In this document: positions 58,610 through 64,000 of the stretch, one piece after another
Layout of the letters: every line of letters begins with the position of its first letter
How positions within the stretch are numbered: the stretch's first letter is position 1
Assembly (NCBI RefSeq): GCF_010731635.1
Contig: NZ_AP022583.1
Span: forward strand, 3,224,001-3,288,000
Length of the DNA stretch: 64,000 nucleotides
Source of the DNA: Mycobacterium noviomagense
GTDB taxonomy: Bacteria > Actinomycetota > Actinomycetes > Mycobacteriales > Mycobacteriaceae
Reading direction: 5' to 3'
The notes under the pieces: generated by a model
Told to the model about the DNA's origin: nothing
Seen by the model: the letters and a program-made list of their open reading frames with translations, nothing else
Database searches by the model: none
Position numbers and translations under genes: made by a program

Positions 58610-59268
58610 GCGAAGAACCCACGAACTTCCTGTACCCGTTCATCGACGCCCAGGAGAACGACTCGACGTCGCTGCTGGCCGACCTGACCGCGTCAGCGCG
58701 AGCCAAGGCGGCGGAAAGCCTTGCGCTGCGCCGCTCCACGCTGGACGAAAATGTCGAACTGCTGAGCACCGCAGCCACCGAAATGGCGCGTCGCTTCGCC
58801 GAGGGTGGGCGATTGTTCACGTTCGGCAACGGCGGAAGCTGCACCGACTCCACCACACTGGCAAGGCTTTTCGCCCGCCCGCCGATCGGTACGCCGCTGC
58901 CGGCGTGGTCGTTGACCGCCGACCAGGCGATCTTGACCGCACTCGGCAACGACGTGGGCTTCGAGCTGGTGTTCGCCCGCCAGTTGATCGCCCGCGCCAA
59001 GCGGGGAGACATCGCGATCGCGATGTCGACCAGCGGCAGCTCGCCCAACCTGATGGCCGGATTGCGAGAAGCGCGCCAGCGCGACATGTACACGATCGGG
59101 TTCGCCGGATACGACGGCGGCGCGTTCGCGAAAAGCGAGGATGTCGATGCGTGCTTCGTGGTCCGGTCCCAGAGCGTGCACCGGATTCAGGAGTCACAAG
59201 CCCTGTTGGGCTACGAGCTGTGGTTAGCGGTGCACGAACAGATGGCTGGACAGCGAGCGGAGGCCTGA
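58606..59268 (+). CDS. SIS domain protein, GmhA-like
   Basis: 220 residues. GmhA/DiaA-type SIS fold: EMARRFAEGGRLFTFGNGGSCTDSTTLARLF, ALGNDVGFELVFARQLIARAKRGDIAIAMSTSGSSPNLMAGL (phosphosugar loop STSGSS) and YTIGFAGYDGG. Sedoheptulose-7-phosphate isomerase is the named relative, yet no heptose pathway gene is here. It is translationally linked to the SIS-HypC fusion and hypE, so it likely serves hydrogenase maturation, perhaps as a partner of the first SIS domain. Confidence 0.85.
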   Translation: MSEEPTNFLYPFIDAQENDSTSLLADLTASARAKAAESLALRRSTLDENVELLSTAATEMARRFAEGGRLFTFGNGGSCTDSTTLARLFARPPIGTPLPAWSLTADQAILTALGNDVGFELVFARQLIARAKRGDIAIAMSTSGSSPNLMAGLREARQRDMYTIGFAGYDGGAFAKSEDVDACFVVRSQSVHRIQESQALLGYELWLAVHEQMAGQRAEA

Positions 59269-60380
59269 TGAGCAAGCCGGCAAGCGAATACCTCTCGTCG
59301 GGACCACGTTTCGCCGAGGGCGAGGTGATCGAGCGCATCGAATCGTTCCGCAGGCGCCGGCCGCGGCTGCTCGACGACCACATCACGCTTGCGCACGGAG
59401 CCGGCGGAAAGGCCTCGGCTGCCCTGGTCGATGCCGTGTTTATGGAAGCCTTCCGTAATCCGCTTCTGGCGTCGCTCGGCGATGGCGCCGTGCTCAGCTT
59501 ACCGAGCGGCGAGCGGCTGGTGCTGTCGACTGATTCGTTTGTGGTGCAGCCCAGGCGGTTTCCGGGCGGGTCGATCGGGGAACTGGCGGTACACGGGACC
59601 GCCAACGACTTGGCGGTGGCAGGCGCTGTGCCGCAATGGATTTCGGCGGCATTCGTCTTGGAAGAGGGTTTCCCGATCGCCGAGCTCAAGGACATTGTCG
59701 CCGACATGGCGGCGGCGGCGGCCCAGTCGGCTGTGCAGATCGTCACCGGGGACACCAAGGTGGTGCCCAACGGGGCAGCTGACGGGCTATTCATCACGAC
59801 AACCGGGGCCGGCGTCATTCCATCGGGGCGGCGACTGTCTGCGCAGTCCGTTCGCCCCGGCGACAAGGTGTTGTTGTCGGGTTCCATGGGCGATCACGGT
59901 ATGGCGGTGATGCTGGCCCGCGGTGATCTGGCGATCGAGGCCGATATCTGTTCGGACACCACGTCAGTGAGCCCGTTGGTGGAAGTGCTGTTGGCGGCTG
60001 CGCCGTCAACCCGCTGGCTGCGCGACCCGACCCGGGGCGGGGTGGGCACGGTGTGTAACGAACTGGCGCAGGCCTGTGGTTTGGGGGTGGTGCTCGACGA
60101 GGAGCGGCTCCCGGTGCACCCCATGGTCAGCGGCGCGTGTGAGCTGCTGGGCATCGACCCGTTGTATGTCGCCAACGAAGGCAAATTCGTCGCTGTGGTC
60201 GCGCCCGAGGAAGCGGATGTCGCGCTGTCAGCGTTGCGGTCACATCCGCTGGGGGCCGAGGCGGCCGAGATCGGGCAGATCGTCGCGGAGCCCGCGGAAA
60301 CGGTGGTGGTGCGCACCGGGTTCGGCGGTACCCGCATTGTCGACATGCTGGTCGGTGACCCGTTGCCGCGGATTTGTTGA
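59268..60380 (+). CDS. hypE: Hydrogenase maturation protein HypE
   Basis: 370 residues; dehydrates the thiocarbamate to a thiocyanate, used for the CN ligands. ATP-binding features: ITLAHGAGGKASAALVDAVF, LSTDSFVVQPRRFPGGSIGELAVHGTANDLAVAGA, IVTGDTKVV and DPTRGGVGTVCNELA. The C-terminus ends in PRIC, the conserved cysteine tail that carries the carbamoyl. ATG overlaps the previous stop (TGATG). Confidence 0.95.
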   Translation: MSKPASEYLSSGPRFAEGEVIERIESFRRRRPRLLDDHITLAHGAGGKASAALVDAVFMEAFRNPLLASLGDGAVLSLPSGERLVLSTDSFVVQPRRFPGGSIGELAVHGTANDLAVAGAVPQWISAAFVLEEGFPIAELKDIVADMAAAAAQSAVQIVTGDTKVVPNGAADGLFITTTGAGVIPSGRRLSAQSVRPGDKVLLSGSMGDHGMAVMLARGDLAIEADICSDTTSVSPLVEVLLAAAPSTRWLRDPTRGGVGTVCNELAQACGLGVVLDEERLPVHPMVSGACELLGIDPLYVANEGKFVAVVAPEEADVALSALRSHPLGAEAAEIGQIVAEPAETVVVRTGFGGTRIVDMLVGDPLPRIC

Positions 60381-60452
60381 AGAACGTGGCGATCGCAAGC
60401 GCGGCGAAGCCGGGCGCAGCGGGTCGCCACAGAAAAGAAATAGGAGCTCACC

Positions 60453-60725
60453 ATGTGTCTTGGAATTCCGGGGCGGATCGTCGAAATCACCGACGCCGAC
60501 AACTACTTGGCGAAGGTCGATGTCAGCGGCGTACAGCGCACAATTAGCGTGCGGCTGCTCGAGAACGATACGCCGCAACCCGATGACTGGGTGCTGGTGC
60601 ACGTCGGCTTCGCGATGGCCAAGATCGACGAAACCGAAGCACTACTCACGTTGGCGGCGGTCAAGAAGATGGGCGACGCGTACGCCACCGAGATGGAAGC
60701 TTTCGACTCAACCGCGATCGTCTGA
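60453..60725 (+). CDS. hypC: Hydrogenase maturation chaperone HypC
   Basis: 90 residues. Starts MCLGIPGRIVEI, with the essential Cys2 for carrying the Fe(CN)2CO unit, then VDVSGVQRTISVRLL and DDWVLVHVGFAMAKIDETEA. AGGAG lies before the ATG. It works with HypD and HypE and then delivers iron to HhyL. A second HypC-like domain is fused to the SIS protein upstream. Confidence 0.95.
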   Translation: MCLGIPGRIVEITDADNYLAKVDVSGVQRTISVRLLENDTPQPDDWVLVHVGFAMAKIDETEALLTLAAVKKMGDAYATEMEAFDSTAIV

Positions 60726-60740
60726 CCGGAAGGCCTTGCT

Positions 60741-61877
60741 ATGAAATTCGTCGACGAGTTCCGTGACCCGGCGGCCGCCCGCAAACTGTTGGTCGCGATC
60801 AAGCACTTGGCTGGGGAGCGCGACCATTTCAAGTTCATGGAGGTGTGCGGCGGCCACACCCACACGATCTATCGGCATGGCATAGAACACTTGCTGCCTG
60901 AGAACGTCGAGCTGGTACACGGCCCCGGCTGCCCGGTGTGTGTGATCCCGATGGGCCGCATCGACGATGCGATGTGGCTGGCCGAGCAGCCCGACGTGAT
61001 CTTCACGTGTTTCGGCGACATGATGCGGGTGCCCGGTTCGAAAGGCAGCCTGTTGGATGCAAAGGCGCGCGGTGCCGACGTGCGCTTCGTCTACTCGCCG
61101 CTCGACGCGCTGAAGATTGCGCTCGACAAGCCCGACAAGCAGGTGGTGTTCTTTGCCATCGGCTTCGAAACCACGGTTCCGTCCACCGCGGTCACTCTGG
61201 TGCGCGCCCGCGAACTCGGTTTGAAGAATTTCAGCGTGTTCTGCAACCACGTTACGATCGTGCCGCCCATCAAGGCGATCCTGGAGTCACCGGATCTGCG
61301 GCTGTCCGGCTTCATCGGGCCCGGGCATGTGTCGACGGTCGTCGGCAACCGGCCATATCGGTTCGTGCCGGAGGTGTACGGAAAACCGTTGGTGGTGTCC
61401 GGGTTCGAGCCGCTAGACATCCTGGCGTCGGTGGCGATGCTGCTGACTCAGATCCGCGAGGGCCGCTGTGAGGTGGAGAACCAGTATTCGCGGGTGGTGC
61501 CGGAAAACGGCAACCCGGCCGCGCTGAAGCTGATGAGCACAGTGTTCGCGCTGCGCCCGCACTTCGAATGGCGTGGGCTGGGCTTCATTTCGCAAAGCGC
61601 CTTGCGGCTTTCCGACGACTTCGCCGATTTCGACGCCGAACTGCTTTACGCGATGCCGGGGGTGCGAGTCGCCGACCCGAAGGCCTGCCAATGCGGTGAG
61701 GTACTCAAGGGAGTGCTGAAGCCCTGGGAATGCAAGGTTTTCGGTACCGCGTGTACTCCGGAGACGCCGATCGGCACCTGCATGGTGTCCCCGGAGGGCG
61801 CGTGCGCGGCCTACTACAATTTCGGGCGGATGCATCGCGATGCCATCAAGCTCGTGGGGTCGTCGGGACGGGCATGA
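60741..61877 (+). CDS. hypD: Hydrogenase maturation protein HypD
   Basis: 378 residues; scaffold for assembling the Fe(CN)2CO unit. Conserved EVCGGHTHTIYRHG, HGPGCPVCV and GFETT; the C-terminal four-cysteine [4Fe-4S] site is in KACQCGEVLKGVLKPWECKVFGTACTPETPIGTCMVS. It begins 15 bases after hypC with AAGG as ribosome site and overlaps the next gene (ATGA). Confidence 0.95.
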   Translation: MKFVDEFRDPAAARKLLVAIKHLAGERDHFKFMEVCGGHTHTIYRHGIEHLLPENVELVHGPGCPVCVIPMGRIDDAMWLAEQPDVIFTCFGDMMRVPGSKGSLLDAKARGADVRFVYSPLDALKIALDKPDKQVVFFAIGFETTVPSTAVTLVRARELGLKNFSVFCNHVTIVPPIKAILESPDLRLSGFIGPGHVSTVVGNRPYRFVPEVYGKPLVVSGFEPLDILASVAMLLTQIREGRCEVENQYSRVVPENGNPAALKLMSTVFALRPHFEWRGLGFISQSALRLSDDFADFDAELLYAMPGVRVADPKACQCGEVLKGVLKPWECKVFGTACTPETPIGTCMVSPEGACAAYYNFGRMHRDAIKLVGSSGRA

Positions 61878-62620
61878 CAGCACCTGCGGTGGTCGCGCGC
61901 GGGGCGGAGATGTTCGCCCGCTACGCCTATGCGCCGAACGCGCTGGGCTATTGCGGCCCGCCCTTGGGAGCCACGCTGCGGGACGGCTCAGTGGACGAGG
62001 TGCGCGATGCGGCGACGAAATTCTCCGGCGCGTGGCCTTATTTGCAGGTGCTGTCGAGCATGACCGGGATCGATGACCCGCTCGACTACCGGCTGGTCGA
62101 GTCGTATTGGCTGGGTGGCGGTCTCGGCGCGGGGCTGGACCCGGCGCAGTTCGTGGATGAGCTGCTGGCAATAATCGGCCCGCAGGCGGGCCGCTACTGG
62201 TCGCATCTCGGGCCGGATTTGGTTGATGAGGCGGCAGCCAACCACTGCTTCCACGTGTTCGGCATTTATCCGTGGTCGCGGCTGCTGGGCCGCGGACTCG
62301 ACGAGCACCCGTTGAGTGTCCTCGACAATTGCCGAATCACCTGGGGCACGGTGCTTTCCCGTAACGGCGACGGCATCGAGGTGTCGTGCCGGGAGCTGGC
62401 ATGGGACGGTCGCGCGTTTGGGTTGTCCGAGCCGGCGGCGCGTCGACTGGAGGTGTGGGCCGACGGATACAGCGCGGTACCCGATGTGGCTGTCGGCGAC
62501 GAGGTCGCGATCCACTGGGGTCGGCTGTGCGGCCGGCTGCAGCCCGACCAGATCGAGGCGTTGGCCGACAGCACGGTACGCCAACTGGATGTGACCAACC
62601 AGCGGCTCGCGCGGATGTAG
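61874..62620 (+). CDS. DUF6390-type hydrogenase-associated protein
   Basis: 248 residues. Starts MTAPAVVARGAEMFARYAYAPNALGYCGPP and has LPYLQVLSSMTGIDDPLDYRLVESYWLGGG-type segments with several histidines (CFHVFGIYPWSR). C-terminal GDEVAIHWGRLCGRL resembles a small barrel. The family is known from group 1h clusters; role unknown. It is translationally coupled to hypD and is the last hydrogenase gene. It is one of the few proteins here that could replace a missing maturation factor, without proof. Confidence 0.78.
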   Translation: MTAPAVVARGAEMFARYAYAPNALGYCGPPLGATLRDGSVDEVRDAATKFSGAWPYLQVLSSMTGIDDPLDYRLVESYWLGGGLGAGLDPAQFVDELLAIIGPQAGRYWSHLGPDLVDEAAANHCFHVFGIYPWSRLLGRGLDEHPLSVLDNCRITWGTVLSRNGDGIEVSCRELAWDGRAFGLSEPAARRLEVWADGYSAVPDVAVGDEVAIHWGRLCGRLQPDQIEALADSTVRQLDVTNQRLARM

Positions 62621-62668
62621 ACGCGCTTGGCGGCAACAATTTCTTGCCCGTCAGTCCATGATGATCGG

Positions 62669-63157
62669 ATGGGCGACGAATCTTTCGACCGACTGGTCGC
62701 GATGCTGGACTACACCATGTACGTGGTCACCACGCAGGCCGGGGGCCATGCATCCGGGTGTCTGGTCGGCTTCGCGACCCAAACCAGCTTGCAGCCACCC
62801 CGATTTCTCGTCGGGATTTCCAAGCGCAACCACACCTTCGGGGTGGCCTGCCAATCCGACTATCTCGCCGTGCATCTCGTGGCACGCCGCCACATCGAGT
62901 TGGCTCGGCTGTTCGGAAGCCAAACCGGTGATCGGATCAACAAATTCGAGCACTGCTCCTGGTTCAGTGGGCCCGAGGACATGCCCATACTCGACGACGC
63001 GGCGGCCTGGTTTGTCGGCAAGACACTGAGCCGCATCGATCTCGGCGATCATGTCGGTCACCTGCTGGAGCCGGTCAGTGCCTATGTCTGCGAAACGTCC
63101 GAGGACCTAGTCAGTTTTTCCGACGTCGTCGACCTCGAACCCGGCCACGAAGCGTAA
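62669..63157 (+). CDS. Flavin reductase-like FMN-binding protein (Rv3007c-like)
   Basis: About 162 residues. Starts MGDESFDRLVAMLDYTMYVVTTQAGGHASGCLVGFATQTSLQPPRFLVGISKRNHTFGVACQSDYLAVHLV, the split-barrel FMN domain of flavin reductases. It probably binds FMN and reduces it or a substrate with NAD(P)H; partner unknown. An in-frame TTG at 62627 would add residues of no similarity. The family member Rv3007c sits at the same place near lppZ, which marks the return to the core order after the hydrogenase insert. Confidence 0.88.
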   Translation: MGDESFDRLVAMLDYTMYVVTTQAGGHASGCLVGFATQTSLQPPRFLVGISKRNHTFGVACQSDYLAVHLVARRHIELARLFGSQTGDRINKFEHCSWFSGPEDMPILDDAAAWFVGKTLSRIDLGDHVGHLLEPVSAYVCETSEDLVSFSDVVDLEPGHEA

Positions 63158-63181
63158 GGCGCGCTGTACCTGACTATCCGG

Positions 63182-64000
63182 CTAGGTCTTGTCGTCGTTG
63201 CTGCGCGGGAAGCCGCCGCCCTGCGGGAAGAGCGGGAACACCACATCGTCGAGCTTCTCCGCGTCACCGGCGGTCTTGTTGACCGTCGCGCCCCAAACGT
63301 TTCCGTCCGGCGCCATCCGCACCGCCCAGGCGTGGGCGTGGGTGTCCTGGCGGACGACTTCTGGTTCACCGGTGACTGCACCGGTCGCCGGAGCAAGATG
63401 CACCGCCACCGTTTGCTTCGTGTTGATCAGGTTGACCAGGACGGTGCCGTCCAGGGCCGCGCACCCGGCGACGCCGGGCCGGTTGGGCCAGGTCCACACG
63501 GTCGAAACTCGCGAGTCCCGCGAGATCCGCTGCAACCGGTCGGCGGTCGGTCCGCGGTCGAGAACGTAGAGCGAACCGTCGACGGGATCGGTGCACAGCC
63601 CGCCGCCTGAGCCGATGCCAGTGAGGGCCGTGGTCGGCGGGGCCTGGTTGAGTGTCGTCGGCTGTTCGATCCGAATCACTTTGCCGGCCAGCGACCCCGG
63701 GTCGGCGGCCGCCGCGGGGTTACCGGCATCGCCGGTCAGCACCACCAACGTGGTTTTGCTGGTGAAGTGCAGCGCGCCGGTGTTGCCGGTGGCGCCCTTC
63801 GGAATGCCGGTCAGGATGTCCTTGGGAATGTCACCGTCAGCGATGCGGATGACCCGGTTGTCGCTGGGCGTGCTGACGTAGGCGTACATCAGTCGGTCTT
63901 GGGAATACGTCGGCGACAGCACGATGTCCATCAGCCCGCCGTCGCCGGACGGGTCGACCGGGATGACGGTCTTGACCTTCGGCTCGGCGCTGACCGACAC
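63182..64000 (-). CDS. lppZ: Lipoprotein LppZ, 5' truncated (glucose/sorbosone dehydrogenase-like propeller)
   Basis: The C-terminal 272 residues are in the window; the N-terminal signal peptide and lipobox lie beyond the right edge. The visible part is a beta-propeller with GLMDIVLSPTYSQDRLMYAYVST, LVVLTGDAGNPAAAADPGSLAGKVIRI and VDGSLYVLDRG, as in LppZ (Rv3006) and sorbosone/glucose dehydrogenase-like proteins. Whether it binds PQQ is unknown. It converges on the flavin reductase gene, ending 25 bases from it. Confidence 0.9.
   Translation of the reverse strand: MSVSAEPKVKTVIPVDPSGDGGLMDIVLSPTYSQDRLMYAYVSTPSDNRVIRIADGDIPKDILTGIPKGATGNTGALHFTSKTTLVVLTGDAGNPAAAADPGSLAGKVIRIEQPTTLNQAPPTTALTGIGSGGGLCTDPVDGSLYVLDRGPTADRLQRISRDSRVSTVWTWPNRPGVAGCAALDGTVLVNLINTKQTVAVHLAPATGAVTGEPEVVRQDTHAHAWAVRMAPDGNVWGATVNKTAGDAEKLDDVVFPLFPQGGGFPRSNDDKT

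Noticed and set aside
58606..59268. GmhA-like gene as part of heptose or LPS synthesis
   Set aside because: There is no other heptose gene, mycobacteria have no LPS heptose, and the gene is translationally tied to the hydrogenase maturation genes.

Overview
The window is a stretch of GC-rich mycobacterial chromosome. Much of its gene order is that of the Mycobacterium tuberculosis block running backwards from ctaD/serB2 (Rv3043c/Rv3042c) to lppZ (Rv3006): ctaD, serB2, an ABC ATPase, a NUDIX hydrolase, echA17, two methyltransferases, a TB22.2-like secreted protein, a PQQ-like lipoprotein, a hexapeptide acyltransferase, the methylglucose-lipopolysaccharide genes Rv3032-Rv3030, etfBA (fixAB), iscS, mnmA, lpqA, a MetE-like protein, ligA, an ACT protein, gatCA, pfkA, gatB, a flavin-reductase protein and lppZ. 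These names come from recognising the protein sequences. Both ends are cut: ctaD lacks its 5' end and lppZ lacks its 5' end. I saw no rRNA, tRNA, CRISPR array, transposase or phage gene. The genome is most likely a pigmented non-tuberculous mycobacterium; I do not name a species.

The core is interrupted by accessory blocks. Block 1 (about 10.4-26.4 kb) is a carotenoid and light-stress island. On the minus strand an almost fully overlapping operon, crtE-crtI-crtB-crtYc-crtYd-crtT-crtU-Rieske-DUF2784, should make GGPP, phytoene, lycopene, beta-carotene and then the aromatic carotenoid isorenieratene, with a Rieske protein of unknown tailoring role at its end. Around it are a type 2 IPP isomerase, a carotenoid-type glycosyltransferase, TspO/CrtK, a DNA photolyase, an SDR-DUF2867 protein and a MarR regulator. 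Three copies of a 29-bp dyad (13-bp arms, 3-bp centre) lie at the three divergent promoters of this island and look like the MarR operators, tying the island into one regulon.

Block 2 (42.2-48.4 kb, flanking gatB) holds an orphan EspI/MinD-like ATPase, a GNAT-AAA+ fusion, a degenerate Cas4/RecB-like nuclease-fold protein with a putative iron-sulfur staple, a small unknown protein and a disordered acidic protein behind a SigF-type promoter.

Block 3 (48.8-62.6 kb) is a complete-looking operon for a group 1h (actinobacterial, high-affinity) [NiFe]-hydrogenase: small and large subunits, a NifU/rubredoxin-like redox protein, three conserved unknowns, a 39-residue membrane peptide, HypF, an SIS-HypC fusion, an SIS protein, HypE, HypC, HypD and a DUF6390 protein. 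HypA, HypB and the maturation endopeptidase are absent from the window although the large subunit carries a C-terminal extension that should be cleaved.

At the regulatory level, at least eight genes (Rv3038c, Rv3034c, Rv3030, iscS, Rv3015c, ligA, gatC and gatB homologues, and the TIGR03085 gene) have a TANNNT -10 hexamer ending 6-9 bases before the start codon, the geometry expected for leaderless mRNAs. Three related inverted repeats resembling one dispersed element lie in intergenic gaps, two of them placed like terminators.
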